A DNA stretch of 64,000 nucleotides from CAJQQK01 sp049116495 (GCA_049116495.1 JAGDYV010000036.1:1-64000), one strand, 5' to 3'; numbered from the stretch's first letter, positions 32,766 through 42,687 are shown. A program made the numbers and translations. The notes: generated by a model not told the origin, from the sequence alone.

Positions 32766-35130
32766 TGTTGCGCCCCGCAATTTCGGCCAAGCGAGCCACG
32801 ACATAGGGCGGTGTTACGGGGAGCTGCCGTACAAATCCTGGCGACTGCAGCGCATCGTCGACGGCGGAAGCGACGGCTGCGCCGACGGCGTTGATGCCGG
32901 CTTCACCGGCACCTTTCATGCCAAGTGGATTGAGCGGGCTTGGTGCATCTTCCAGGAGCAAGATATCCACCGGCGGCATTTCCGCGACCGTTGGCATTCG
33001 GTAATCGGCGAGGGTGACCGCCAGCGGCTGACCGGCATCATCATAGATGAATTCCTCGAGCAGCGCCCCGCCGAGGCCTTGTGCAAGTCCGCCAAGGATC
33101 TGGCCTTCAACGAGCGCCGGGTTGATTGCACGGCCGATGTCGTAGACGACGAAGAATTTCTCGACATCGACATGGCCGGTTAGGCAGTCGACGCAAACCT
33201 TGGCGATGTGAATGCCATAGGGATAGTTCATCTGCGTGTTGTGATACCAAGCGGTGGCGGATAGCCCCGGCTCGCGATCGCCTCTGGTGGGCGACGCGGG
33301 GCCGAGGTTGCGCGCCAGTTCGCCCAATGTGATGGAGGGACCCGTGCCGTTGACGGCAACGACGGCGCCATCGATCACGTCTAGTCCGTTCCGGTCCGTC
33401 TGGAGTATCTCGGCGGCCACATCAAGCGCCTTGTCGCGAGCCATGACACTTGCGCGGCGCGTTGCCTCGCCTGTCATAACGGTAACGCGTGACGCGTGAG
33501 CACCGAAGCCGTAGGGGATGCGTGTTGTGTCCCCGTGCAGCACGCGCACCCGGCGATAGTCAACGCCAAGTGTCTCAGCGCAGATTTGGGCAATGACGGT
33601 CTCCACGCCTTGGCCAAGAGAGGCTGCTCCCGTCACGACGACGACGGTGCCATCGGTCTCTACCGACAGGTCAACCATCTCTGCCGGTCCGAGGCCGCTT
33701 TTTTCAACGAACATTCCCAGTCCAACCCCGACGGCCTCACCCTGCGCACGCCGTGCCGTCACTTCCGATTGAAGCTCGCCCCATTCCGAGAAAGCCTTGG
33801 CCTTTTCAAGCAGACCTGCATAGTCGCCTGAATCGAGGACGACATTGGTTTCGAGTGCGGTCAATCCACGATCGAAAGGCATTTCGGCTTTGCCAATAAA
33901 GTTGCGGCTGCGAACCTGGAGTGGGTCAAGGCCCAGCTGGCTGGCGATGGCGTCTATCAGTCGCTCGCGGACGAAAGATCCCTCGAAGCGCCCAGGCGCA
34001 CGATAGGTTGCAGCCGGCGTCTTGTTGGTCAGGCGGTAATGCGCTTTCGCTTTGTATGCCGGCACGCGATAAGGGCCGAGTAGCAAACCGATCGTCATAT
34101 CAGGAACGCGCGCACCGTGGGTACGAACATAGGCGCCTTGGTCGTGGTAAAGTGTTTCGTCGATCGCAAGGATGCGCCCATCGGCTTCGACTGCGGCACG
34201 AATTTTATGGACCTGTTCGCGTGATTGGTTGGCCGTCATCAAGTGTTCACGGCGGTCCTCAGTCCATTTGACCGGTCGCCGCAGTGTCATCGCGGCATGG
34301 CACAGTATCAGGTCTTCCGGGTAAAGCTCGCCACGCACGCCAAAACCGCCGCCGACGTGGTGTTCATAGAGTTCGATACGAGCCGGGCTCAGTTCGAAGA
34401 GTTCGGCCAACTGGTCCCGGTTCCAGTGTGGCCGCTTGGTCGCGCCGTGCAGTTCAAGAACGCCGCGGGCCTCATCGTATCTGGCGAGAAGACCGCGCGT
34501 CTCCAACGGCACCGCAGAATGCCGTCCGATCGAAAGGTCGAGGCTGACTGTTGCGTGTGCCCGTGCCATCGCTTCATCTACGTCGCCATAGCCCTTGGTG
34601 ATCACTGCGGGTTCGCAACCCAGCCCGGGTGCGAAGTCGCCGGGTGCCGATGTCACATCGAGATACGCACCCGCCGGGTCGATCTCGACCATTGTCAATT
34701 CGGCGGCGTCTTCAGCCACGTACGGGTCTTCCGCGATGACGACGGCGACGGGCTCGCCGACGTAGCGCACACAATCACGTGCAACGGCGGGCTGAGTGTA
34801 GGGGGTGAGCCCTTTGATCGCGGTTGCCCGAAACGGAATGTTCGGGATCGCGGCAAGATCATTGCCTGTCCATACGGCAATCACCCCTGGCAATGCCCGA
34901 GCGGCGTCGGCATCGATTTCCGTTATCTGGCCGCGTGCATGGCCGGAGCGGACGATCCGTGCATGGAGCTGGTGTGGAAAATCCAAGTCGCCGATGAAAC
35001 GTGCCCGTCCTGTCACGAGCGGCCCGTCCTCCAGCCGTCTCACCGACTGGCCGATATAACGCCCGCGCTTCAATGAGCTCTGATCAACCAAGTATTGAAT
35101 CCTCGGTACGCCCGACTCCCGATGAACCAT
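32758..35130 (-). CDS. Molybdenum hydroxylase large subunit, first copy
   Basis: About 790 residues; ATG 35130 used, but TTG 35091 with GAGG upstream would start closer to the conserved RGRYIGQSVRRLEDGPLV. HHVGGGFGVRGELYPED and the C-terminal GMKGAGEAGINAVGAA (catalytic Glu) are intact. The 26-residue leader before the conserved part has no known role. First gene of a five-gene operon with overlaps of 8, 4 and 4 bp and a 10-bp gap. Its Mo-cofactor loop YRAPGRFEGSF differs from that of the second large subunit (GAGQPQGAF), so the two may prefer different substrates. Confidence 0.92.
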   Translation of the reverse strand: MVHRESGVPRIQYLVDQSSLKRGRYIGQSVRRLEDGPLVTGRARFIGDLDFPHQLHARIVRSGHARGQITEIDADAARALPGVIAVWTGNDLAAIPNIPFRATAIKGLTPYTQPAVARDCVRYVGEPVAVVIAEDPYVAEDAAELTMVEIDPAGAYLDVTSAPGDFAPGLGCEPAVITKGYGDVDEAMARAHATVSLDLSIGRHSAVPLETRGLLARYDEARGVLELHGATKRPHWNRDQLAELFELSPARIELYEHHVGGGFGVRGELYPEDLILCHAAMTLRRPVKWTEDRREHLMTANQSREQVHKIRAAVEADGRILAIDETLYHDQGAYVRTHGARVPDMTIGLLLGPYRVPAYKAKAHYRLTNKTPAATYRAPGRFEGSFVRERLIDAIASQLGLDPLQVRSRNFIGKAEMPFDRGLTALETNVVLDSGDYAGLLEKAKAFSEWGELQSEVTARRAQGEAVGVGLGMFVEKSGLGPAEMVDLSVETDGTVVVVTGAASLGQGVETVIAQICAETLGVDYRRVRVLHGDTTRIPYGFGAHASRVTVMTGEATRRASVMARDKALDVAAEILQTDRNGLDVIDGAVVAVNGTGPSITLGELARNLGPASPTRGDREPGLSATAWYHNTQMNYPYGIHIAKVCVDCLTGHVDVEKFFVVYDIGRAINPALVEGQILGGLAQGLGGALLEEFIYDDAGQPLAVTLADYRMPTVAEMPPVDILLLEDAPSPLNPLGMKGAGEAGINAVGAAVASAVDDALQSPGFVRQLPVTPPYVVARLAEIAGRNNG

Positions 35131-35230
35131 GATTGCAATTTGCCAGTGGGTTGCCAAGCGCGCCGAAAAATGCGCGTGCAGAAATCGCGTTCCCGATGGC
35201 CGTGGCGAACGAAGCTTTGTTCATTGAAAA

Positions 35231-35254
35231 GCACTGTTATAGCTGACAGTGCTA
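35231..35254. promoter_or_regulatory. 8-bp perfect dyad in the divergent promoter (candidate operator)
   Basis: AGCACTGT (35231-35238) and ACAGTGCT (35247-35254) are exact reverse complements with an 8-base spacer. The site lies about 47 bases before the acyl-CoA synthetase start and about 100 bases before the Mo-hydroxylase operon. This placement suits a repressor or activator controlling both transcripts. No regulator gene is adjacent. Confidence 0.5.
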
Positions 35255-35300
35255 GTCTGGCCGCCACGTTGTCTGGCGAGACTGCGAAACGGAGGTTGGA

Positions 35301-36986
35301 ATGAACCGCGACCGACATCACGCTGGCCAAAACCTGCTGACCCGCATCACGCACGGGCAACTGCAGCAATTTTACGCCAGCGGGTTTTGGCGCGACGAAA
35401 CACTCTATGATCTTGCCGCAACTCACGCCGGCACGACACCCGACAAGATTGCTGTGCGAGATAGCTATGGTTCGCTCAGTTACGGTGAACTCGTTGGCCT
35501 GGCCGACGGGATAGCCGCCGACCTGCTGGCGACCGGTCTCAGAGCGGGTGACCGCGTTGCGGCGTGGATGTCGAGCAGGGTCGAGATCGCAGCGCTGTTA
35601 CTGGCATGCTCCCGGGAAGGATTTGTTCTTAGTCCATCTCTTCATCGCAATCATACGGTCGAGGAAATTGTCGCCCTGGTGGCAAGCTGCAGCGCACGCG
35701 CTGTAATCGTGGAGGAAGCATTTGGCGTCGGCGTGGATCGAGAAGAGATATTCACTCGGCTCGCGGCTTTGGATCATGTGCGCAAAACGGTTCGGTTAAA
35801 GCCTGCCGCGGCACGAACCGCCGACAGTATTGCGACGGCGCTGGCCGTCACGTCCAGCGCAGCGGCCGGCCCGACCGGCGGTGCCAATGACGTCGTCTAT
35901 CTCGCATTCACTTCCGGTACAACCGGCGAGCCGAAGGGCGTTCTGCACTCTAACAACACATTGCTTGCCAATGCCCGTGCGATCGCTGCGGATTGGCATT
36001 TTGACAGAAAATCCGTGACCTACACACTCAGTCCCCTCAGTCACAATCTTGGTTTTGGGGCGCTGGTTCTGACTATCCTCGTCGGCGGCGAGATCGTCCT
36101 GCATGATCTTCCGCGCGGTGCCAGCCTGCTGACGCGATTGCGTGAAATTGGGGCGACCTTCATCTTTGGCGTGCCGGCCCACGCGATGGATCTCTTAAAA
36201 GAGATCGATCTCGCTGATGGCGCGAATCTCGAACGGCTGCGCGGCTTTCGAATCTCTGGAGGAGCAGTGCCGCGCAGTGTCGTCGAGAGGCTGATTGCCT
36301 ACGGTATCACGCCTCAGAGCGGTTACGGTATGACAGAGGCCTGCTCGCATCACTACACACTGCCGACAGATGCCCCCGAAAGGATTGTAAACACTTCGGG
36401 GAGAGCATGCGGCGGCTACGAAGTGAATATCTTTTCAACCGATGATCCGGATGTGCGGCTACCTGCTGGTGAGATCGGGCAGATCGGCGGACGCGGCGGT
36501 AGCCTGATGCTCGGCTATTTCAACGATCAGGCGAGCACCGAGAACGCCTTCAATAGTCAAGGTTGGTTCATGACCGGTGATATGGGGCGGATGGATGCTG
36601 ACGGTTATCTGCAAATCACCGGGCGCATAAAGGACATCATAATTCGCGGCGGTCATAACATCCATCCGGCGCGGATCGAGTCCTTGGCGATGCGCCATTC
36701 TGCAGTCGAACGGGCCGCGGCGGTGCCGGTCAAGGATGAGCGGTTGGGGGAGCGCGTCTGTATCGTTTTCGTCCCCAAAGCCGGCGCGAAAGTCGATCCG
36801 GAGGCATTGCTCACGCACCTTCATGACCAGGGCTTGTCAAAGTACGACATGCCGGAATTCTATTTGCAGGTTGACGAGATCCCCTTGAGCGCTAGCGGCA
36901 AAGTTCTGAAACGTGCACTGCTTCCGCTCATTGCCGACGGTACACTATGCCCTCTTGCGATGCCGAGGCCTGGTGAAGGCCAGTGA
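35301..36986 (+). CDS. AMP-binding acyl-CoA synthetase/ligase
   Basis: 561 residues. P-loop LAFTSGTTGEPKGVLH, the core YGMTEACSHH and STGDMGRMDADGYLQITGR-like segment (here MTGDMGRMDADGYLQ), and C-terminal Lys in SASGKVLKR make it a complete adenylating enzyme that forms acyl-CoA from an acid, ATP and CoA. GGAGG 6 bases upstream supports ATG 35301. Divergent from the Mo-hydroxylase operon and probably co-regulated, so its substrate may be a carboxylic acid made by that pathway. Confidence 0.92.
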   Translation: MNRDRHHAGQNLLTRITHGQLQQFYASGFWRDETLYDLAATHAGTTPDKIAVRDSYGSLSYGELVGLADGIAADLLATGLRAGDRVAAWMSSRVEIAALLLACSREGFVLSPSLHRNHTVEEIVALVASCSARAVIVEEAFGVGVDREEIFTRLAALDHVRKTVRLKPAAARTADSIATALAVTSSAAAGPTGGANDVVYLAFTSGTTGEPKGVLHSNNTLLANARAIAADWHFDRKSVTYTLSPLSHNLGFGALVLTILVGGEIVLHDLPRGASLLTRLREIGATFIFGVPAHAMDLLKEIDLADGANLERLRGFRISGGAVPRSVVERLIAYGITPQSGYGMTEACSHHYTLPTDAPERIVNTSGRACGGYEVNIFSTDDPDVRLPAGEIGQIGGRGGSLMLGYFNDQASTENAFNSQGWFMTGDMGRMDADGYLQITGRIKDIIIRGGHNIHPARIESLAMRHSAVERAAAVPVKDERLGERVCIVFVPKAGAKVDPEALLTHLHDQGLSKYDMPEFYLQVDEIPLSASGKVLKRALLPLIADGTLCPLAMPRPGEGQ

Positions 36987-37084
36987 GCGAATACAGCCGA
37001 TGGATAGATTCTTGCTCGAGATGATTTGTTAGGAAATTGATTGGCTGCGCAGTGGATCGGCCGACACGCAAAGGAGATGTGATC

Positions 37085-38071
37085 ATGAAGGCTGTCGTTG
37101 TCCACGAATTCGGGCCGATTGGCACAGCGGTGATTGAGGACGTGCCCGCACCCACTCCGGATACCGAAGAGGTATTGGTGGAGATTGCCGCTGTTGCTGC
37201 CAATTTCGTTGACACGCTGGTCATGGAAGGAAAGTACCAGTTCCTGCCTGACCTGCCATTCTCGCCAGGGAAATTGCCGGTAGGGACAATTCGGGCGGTC
37301 GGCTCAGGCGTGCAGAACTTTGAGCCTGGCGATCGAGTGCTGACGATGGCCGAGCATGGTGGTTACGCTGAGTTTGTTTGCGCTGCCCATTCTCAGTGCT
37401 GGCAGCTCCCGGGCAACATGACGTTCGACGATGCCGCTGCCGTTGCACTTGCCTATGACACGGCTTGGGTCGCATTGATCGAGCGCGCCCGGTTGCAGGA
37501 GGGTGATACGGCACTCGTACTCGGGGCTACAGGCGCCGTCGGTTTGGCTGCGATTCAGCTCGCCAAGGCCAAAGGAGCGCGCGTTCTGGCGGGCGTTTCC
37601 TCCATGTCTAAAGCCGCTCTCGTTCGTGAAGCCGGTGCCGATGAAATCATTGATCTGTCGGTGACGGATCTGCGCGATGGATTGCGCGAGCAGGTTTATG
37701 CGGTGACCGGCCGCAGCGGCGTCGATGTCGTCATCGATCCACTAGGCGGCGACTATTTTGACGCTGCAATCCGTGCTGTTGCGTGGCGTGGCCGGTTGGT
37801 CGTTGTCGGCTTCGCGGCAGGTCGCATTCCGGAAGTCAAAGCGAATTACCTGTTGTTGAAGAACATCGAGGTGAGCGGCATCCAAGTCAGCGACTATCGC
37901 AAACGCATGCCGGATCTGATGCGCGCCTGTTTTCAGGAGATATTTGAGCTGTACCGTGCCGGTCACATCAAACCTGCGCCTGTCACCGTGTATCCTTTGG
38001 TCGCGTATGCCCGAGCCCTGGACGACTTGCAAAATCGCCGGATCGCCGGGAGAGCCATCCTGCGCCCGTGA
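37085..38071 (+). CDS. NADPH:quinone oxidoreductase-type zinc-free MDR protein
   Basis: 328 residues. The GroES-like N-domain, then the Rossmann motif VLGATGAVGLAAIQLAKAKG near residue 143-163 and VIDPLGGDYFDAAIRAV. Zinc ligands are absent, as in quinone oxidoreductases and enoyl reductases of this branch. AAGGAG sits 7 bases before ATG 37085. About 98 bases after the acyl-CoA synthetase gene and in the same direction, so possibly in its operon; it may reduce an enoyl-CoA or a quinone. Confidence 0.9.
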   Translation: MKAVVVHEFGPIGTAVIEDVPAPTPDTEEVLVEIAAVAANFVDTLVMEGKYQFLPDLPFSPGKLPVGTIRAVGSGVQNFEPGDRVLTMAEHGGYAEFVCAAHSQCWQLPGNMTFDDAAAVALAYDTAWVALIERARLQEGDTALVLGATGAVGLAAIQLAKAKGARVLAGVSSMSKAALVREAGADEIIDLSVTDLRDGLREQVYAVTGRSGVDVVIDPLGGDYFDAAIRAVAWRGRLVVVGFAAGRIPEVKANYLLLKNIEVSGIQVSDYRKRMPDLMRACFQEIFELYRAGHIKPAPVTVYPLVAYARALDDLQNRRIAGRAILRP

Positions 38072-38423
38072 AGCGCGTCGTCGGGGGACGCGGGTTCTTT
38101 TGGCCGGTTTGAGATGGTTGGTGGAATGCGTTGAGTAAAATTCAGGGGCATCTGGTGCTCAGACTAGGGCGCGGTTAGAATGGTTGACCGGAAAGTTGCG
38201 GTCGTTTGTTTCAGCTCGATGACGCCGCCGTCGCCTGTCGAATTGGGCGTCACATTCTGCGGATCGGGCAAGCCCGGCGTGCGGTTCGGCGAAGGTGCGC
38301 ACGATGATTGGATTGTTGTCACCGATGAAGCACATGCGTGCGTGGCGGCCGATCCATAATGGAAAAGGGCGGTGGTGCAGGTAGGTGCATCTTGCCGCGA
38401 CAAGGGTTCATTGAGGGGCGGCG
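38072..38423. other. Intergenic region without a recognisable gene
   Basis: About 350 bases. A plus-strand stretch near 38235-38360 is open (reading toward CVAADP, TAA) and a minus-strand frame overlaps it, but neither shows family resemblance. GAGGGG before 38424 is the RBS of the next gene. Confidence 0.4.
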
Positions 38424-38912
38424 ATGTTCAGTTGGTTTCGGTGGAAGGGAAAGGCGCCGCAGGCCGGTGGCCCGCCCTGGGTGACGGGCGTGGCAGAGGG
38501 AAGTCGCGCCTACAAGGCGGCAAAGGTATTGGATAGAATTGATCAGTGTGATCCTCTGGTTTTTCAGAGTATGGCCTTGTTGTTGGGAAATATCGCGCGA
38601 TTTTACCTCAACAAGAAGCATTACGACGGCACCATGATCGGACTCTGCAATGACCTGCCCTCCGCCGACCTGATGGCGCTGGCGGAAGAAGCTGAGAGAG
38701 TAGCAGTTCACGAATTGGAAAAAGATCTCGAGGCCGGCAAGTCCAAATGGAACGAACATGCAGCGGGCTTTACGCTCTTATCAGGATTGTTCGACATTCA
38801 TTCGCGTGACGAGCGAAACGAGGCCGAAATGAGGATCGCCGCGCGAATCCGCTCCATGTCGATCGCGGGGCAGGGCACGGCCATGCAAACCAACCGCCCA
38901 GCGGATGCTTGA
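38424..38912 (+). CDS. Unrecognised 162-residue protein
   Basis: Soluble, charged, alpha-helical looking protein (SADLMALAEEAERVAVHELE, EAEMRIAARIRSM) with no signal peptide, no membrane helix and no cysteine motif. RBS GAGGGG 6 bases upstream and normal codon use support a real gene. I do not recognise the family and give no function. Isolated on the plus strand. Confidence 0.65.
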   Translation: MFSWFRWKGKAPQAGGPPWVTGVAEGSRAYKAAKVLDRIDQCDPLVFQSMALLLGNIARFYLNKKHYDGTMIGLCNDLPSADLMALAEEAERVAVHELEKDLEAGKSKWNEHAAGFTLLSGLFDIHSRDERNEAEMRIAARIRSMSIAGQGTAMQTNRPADA

Positions 38913-39157
38913 GATCCATGCGTGCATTGGCTTCTAAAAGGTCGCGGATGAACAAACTGATATCTCTGCCAGTACCTGCGCCAACTTCATAGAGCCTCGT
39001 AGTGATCGGCTTTGCCGGTCAGTTGTACTCAAGGTTATTTGGAGCAAGTTCTTAAGACTTTGCCCAATTACGGAAAATTTGAACTATTTTTCTGACGGAA
39101 CCTTATCCCTCAGGTGGCATCCTGTGAGTGCGATCATGATTTTCGTAGGGATGCCGC

Positions 39158-39724
39158 ATGTCTTTTCTAGCGTATCTGCCACGCGCAATTCGCGCGGGCG
39201 CGACACTGTTTGTCGCTACTGGCCTTGCCGCCTGCTCCAGCAATCCGGCCTACGAGCCGCGCGCATTCGGAGTTGGCCACACAGTCCAGCAGGAAGCCCA
39301 GCGGCAGTACCGACGCCAACGTGTGCGCCGCGCCCGTCCGCGCCAGCACAGATCCGCAAACTACAAGCTTGGCCGCCCCTACACCATTCGCGGCAAGACA
39401 TACGTGCCTCGCCACGAACCAAAATATAACAAGGTCGGCAGGGCATCCTGGTATGGCCGAGGCCACAATGGCCGTCGTACCGCCAATGGTGAAATCTTTG
39501 ACGATCGATTGATGACTGCTGCGCACCCGACACTGCCACTGCCCTCACTCGCGCGCGTAACCAATCTGGATAACGGTCGCCAAGTCGTGGTGCGGATCAA
39601 CGACCGAGGACCGTTCATCGCGAATCGTATCATTGATCTGACACGGCGTGCAGCTATCGAGTTGGGATATGAACGACGTGGTGGCGCCCCCGTACGGGTT
39701 CAATTTCTCAGGCTCGCGCGCTGA
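39158..39724 (+). CDS. rlpA: RlpA-like septal ring lytic transglycosylase
   Basis: 188 residues. Signal peptide with lipobox LAACS (Cys about residue 26), a basic Arg-rich linker (QRQYRRQRVRRARPRQHR), then a double-psi beta-barrel with KVGRASWYGRG, MTAAHPTLPLP and INDRGPF, which carry the residues expected for peptidoglycan cleavage. The C-terminal SPOR domain found in many RlpA proteins is absent, so septal targeting must differ. Acts on peptidoglycan from the outer membrane. Confidence 0.9.
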   Translation: MSFLAYLPRAIRAGATLFVATGLAACSSNPAYEPRAFGVGHTVQQEAQRQYRRQRVRRARPRQHRSANYKLGRPYTIRGKTYVPRHEPKYNKVGRASWYGRGHNGRRTANGEIFDDRLMTAAHPTLPLPSLARVTNLDNGRQVVVRINDRGPFIANRIIDLTRRAAIELGYERRGGAPVRVQFLRLAR

Positions 39725-39766
39725 ACCCGTTCGCGAGAACAGCCCGCATTTCTCACAGTAACGCGG

Positions 39767-40552
39767 CTAGTCCTCCGTTTTGTCCGCTTGCCATACCGGT
39801 GCGCGCTTTTCAGCGAACGCGTTCAATCCCTCCAATGCATCCGGCTGCTCCATGATCAAGCAAATGGTTTCGACCACATTTTCGATGTTGCGACGGTACT
39901 CATAGTCGTTTGCCCGCATGAAGCTGTCGCGCGCAATGCGCATGATCTGTGGAGACTTTCGGGCGAAATCCTTGGCGAGCGTCAGGGCCTCGTGAGCTAG
40001 CTCATCGTGCGGCACAACACGATTGATGAGGTTCCAGCGTTCTGCAGTAACCGCATCGATCGGTTTACCGTTAAAGCAGAGCTCAAACGCTTTGTGACGC
40101 CCGATTTGACGAGGCAGATGGACGTAGTGCATCGCGGGAATGACGCCGACATCGATTTCAGGATAGCCAAAACTCGCCTGATCGCTTGCGAGGATGCAAT
40201 CGCACGAGACTGCTACCGTCACGCCCGCTGCTCGTGCGGCGCCATTGACGACGGCGATTGTCGGCTTTGCCATGCGGTATTGAGCGAGATGCATGTCAAG
40301 ATACAGCTTGTCCAGGTAATCGCGAATGCGCCCGCTGTCACCACCGCGCATCATGTCAAGGTCCATACCAGCACAGAACACTGTTGGCAGCGCACTCTCA
40401 AGCATCACGCAGCGTACATCGGGGTCTTCCTTGGCAAGTTTATAGGCCTTGAGGATGTCTCGGACCAATTCGGTACTCAAGGCATTGACCGGGCCACGGT
40501 TCATGACAACGTGGGCGATATGGTCTGCGACGTGATAGTCGACAAATTCCAT
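39767..40552 (-). CDS. Enoyl-CoA hydratase/isomerase
   Basis: 261 residues, typical crotonase size. First oxyanion segment FCAGMDLDMMRG and second VVNGAARAAGVTVAVSCDCILA are clear; the catalytic Glu positions lie in SFGYPEIDVGVIPAMHYV. The C-terminus has EKRAPVW, common in this family. AGGAAG lies 8 bases before ATG 40552. Stands alone, downstream end facing rlpA. Confidence 0.92.
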   Translation of the reverse strand: MEFVDYHVADHIAHVVMNRGPVNALSTELVRDILKAYKLAKEDPDVRCVMLESALPTVFCAGMDLDMMRGGDSGRIRDYLDKLYLDMHLAQYRMAKPTIAVVNGAARAAGVTVAVSCDCILASDQASFGYPEIDVGVIPAMHYVHLPRQIGRHKAFELCFNGKPIDAVTAERWNLINRVVPHDELAHEALTLAKDFARKSPQIMRIARDSFMRANDYEYRRNIENVVETICLIMEQPDALEGLNAFAEKRAPVWQADKTED

Positions 40553-40890
40553 TTTGCGCTTCCTTATTCTCTATGCCGAATAGGATTTGAAGTACTTGCG
40601 TCGGTCTTTGCTGAAGTTGCCGATAGAGCGGCTCGGATCTTTGAGCGTCCTAAGAATTCTACGAGTTGTTGGGGCTCAGCGAAAAGGATTGCTTTACAGA
40701 AATGAGTGAGCTTTCACGACACGGAGACAAGACGCCGTTCGCCAAGCGCACACGCTCCCAATTGACGAGAATCAATCGCGATAAGGGGGGCGATTGTTCG
40801 TCCATTGCGCCATGCGGCTCTCCGACCGGGCCGCGATGACAAGATTCCGCCGACGGTCCGGAACCGGCAGTTATGTCCTGCGACCGGCAG
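40553..40890. other. Intergenic region without a recognisable gene
   Basis: About 337 bases containing the promoter of the enoyl-CoA hydratase gene at its left and the end of the Rieske gene at its right. Nothing else recognised. Confidence 0.4.
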
Positions 40891-41979
40891 CTAAAGTACC
40901 CGACCTTCGGCCTTGAGCTTTTTGTTTAGGATCTGACGCACGCGCACGCCCGCGCCATCAGCACCCAGCGTCACCTCCAGATAGTCCATGCCGCGCGGGT
41001 CGTCAGTGACCTGCGACTGGATTTTTTCGAGGAGATGCTTGTCCTCGTCGAAGGCCGCGACAACGCTCGCCTTCGTCTTGTCGGCCACGTCGCGCGGCAG
41101 GTCCGGGACATCGAATGCCGCGCCCCAGAAGTAGTGCGTCCGGCCACGCCGCGACGGCGTGATGATATGGCATCCGCGCATCACGAAATCTGATCTGCGG
41201 CCTGGTTCCGGTGCAGGATCGTGGACATTCCAGTCCGAAAAGGAGATGGCAAGCGTCGGCATGCGACCAACCTGCTTGCGTTTGATAGGTTTGTCCTCCG
41301 GTAGTCCCATGCCCGCACAAAAGAGCGGCGACAACGGCGCAAGATCGAACTCCTGCTCGTAGCACACCGTCTCGCCATCCAAGTAGGTGTCCGGAGCCGT
41401 AATCCAATCGTCTTGCTTGAATGTGTTTTTGTGCACGAACGCGATATGCGTCAGGTCCATCACATTTTCGCGGATCAGCACCCAGTTGGCTGCGACCTCG
41501 TAGTAGCCGGTGATGAAACTCCAGCCAGGATCGGTCTGATAGCTGACATCTGGCGGGTCCTGGTCGATTGCGTCTGCGTCACCCATCCAAATCCAGACGA
41601 AGGCGCCGGCTTCGCGCACCACGTAAGACGGGATCTGTGCCGTCTCGGGTGTCATGTCCTGGGTGGGGGCCTTTGTGCAGTTGCCGACCGTATCAAACTC
41701 CATACCGTGGTAGGGACAAACGATCTTGCTGCCGTCAACATGCCCTTCCGACAATGGTGCCCATCGATGCGGACAGCGGTCGTATAGAGCGGCCGGCGTA
41801 CCGTCGGCCAGCCTGTACAAGACAACCGGCGTTTCGAGAAGCCAGCGCGCCAAAGGCTTTTCCGTCACCTCGTCGCGCCACGCTGCGACCCACCACATGT
41901 TGCGAGGATAATTGTCTTCCAGCATACCATTGGGAATACGTTGCCCGTTGCGGGGCTTGATGGGGCTATGCTCGTTCAT
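40891..41979 (-). CDS. VanA-type Rieske aromatic oxygenase
   Basis: 362 residues. Rieske cluster ligands CPHRWAPLSEG and VCPYHGMEF; mononuclear iron site DLTHIAFVHKNTF. This matches vanillate O-demethylase oxygenase and related demethylases or hydroxylases. ATG 41979 chosen, with GGAGG 6 bases upstream; the frame extends 74 codons further without similarity. No reductase gene is adjacent, so electrons must come from a partner elsewhere. Neighbouring P450 suggests breakdown of a methoxylated or cyclic substrate. Confidence 0.9.
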   Translation of the reverse strand: MNEHSPIKPRNGQRIPNGMLEDNYPRNMWWVAAWRDEVTEKPLARWLLETPVVLYRLADGTPAALYDRCPHRWAPLSEGHVDGSKIVCPYHGMEFDTVGNCTKAPTQDMTPETAQIPSYVVREAGAFVWIWMGDADAIDQDPPDVSYQTDPGWSFITGYYEVAANWVLIRENVMDLTHIAFVHKNTFKQDDWITAPDTYLDGETVCYEQEFDLAPLSPLFCAGMGLPEDKPIKRKQVGRMPTLAISFSDWNVHDPAPEPGRRSDFVMRGCHIITPSRRGRTHYFWGAAFDVPDLPRDVADKTKASVVAAFDEDKHLLEKIQSQVTDDPRGMDYLEVTLGADGAGVRVRQILNKKLKAEGRVL

Positions 41980-42288
41980 GGTCATCCTCCAATCTTGAGA
42001 GTAGCCGTAAGCTTGGGCGGCCAGCAATCGTGATTTCTGTATAGAGTACAGTCGCCAACTTTGACAATTGTGGGTTTTGAAACCTCTTCCGGCGCGCGCT
42101 CGTGTCGGCATGGTCGACAACCACGGCGAGCTGCGTACAGTCAAACACCCGATGGGTGTTGCAACGCAAGCAGTTCTGAACGGCGGCCCACATCTACGCA
42201 TGGCGATTTCTGCACTTTCGGCAAGGGCAGGTCTGCTATATTGGGTGCTCGCTCACCGGCATGAACACCACGACTTGGGAGTCCAAAC
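41980..42288. other. Short divergent promoter region
   Basis: 309 bases between the Rieske gene and the small membrane protein gene. GGGAG at the right end precedes ATG 42289. No hairpin or repeat stands out. Confidence 0.35.
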
Positions 42289-42687
42289 ATGTCCTTTGAA
42301 GATGCTGTTGCCACTCAGCCAGCTTGGGTACGCTATTGGGTAGCCTGGATGGGAATTGCAATCATTGGCACCATGATTGCTCTGTTGTTTTCAAAGGCGA
42401 CCCGGCGGGATTCAGCAGTTATTCTGGTCACGACCGCGGTCATATACTTCGCGATGATGTGGCTCTATCAGCAGATCGGGTTCGTTCGGCTCCTCGGCAT
42501 TGTCCACGTCGTCGTCTGGACACCGCTCGCCGTCTATCTTTGGCAGCGTCTAAAGAACCCGGAGATCATTGCACCATTTCGGCATGTGATCATCGTATTC
42601 CTGGTGACAATCGTGTTGTCGCTGGCGTTCGACTACGTTGACGTGGCACGCTATATGTTGGGCGAGCGGGGCAGCATGGCCCAGTAG
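42289..42687 (+). CDS. Small four-helix membrane protein
   Basis: 132 residues, mostly hydrophobic with four probable membrane helices (about 18-38, 45-64, 72-85 and 98-115). No known family motif. RBS GGGAG 8 bases upstream. It is followed by the P450 gene after 50 bp in the same direction, so it may be co-transcribed; a membrane partner role is a guess. Confidence 0.75.
   Translation: MSFEDAVATQPAWVRYWVAWMGIAIIGTMIALLFSKATRRDSAVILVTTAVIYFAMMWLYQQIGFVRLLGIVHVVVWTPLAVYLWQRLKNPEIIAPFRHVIIVFLVTIVLSLAFDYVDVARYMLGERGSMAQ

Noticed and set aside
38164..38403. Minus-strand gene upstream of the 162-residue protein
   Set aside because: Low-complexity Thr/Pro/Ser-rich translation with no RBS and no family resemblance.
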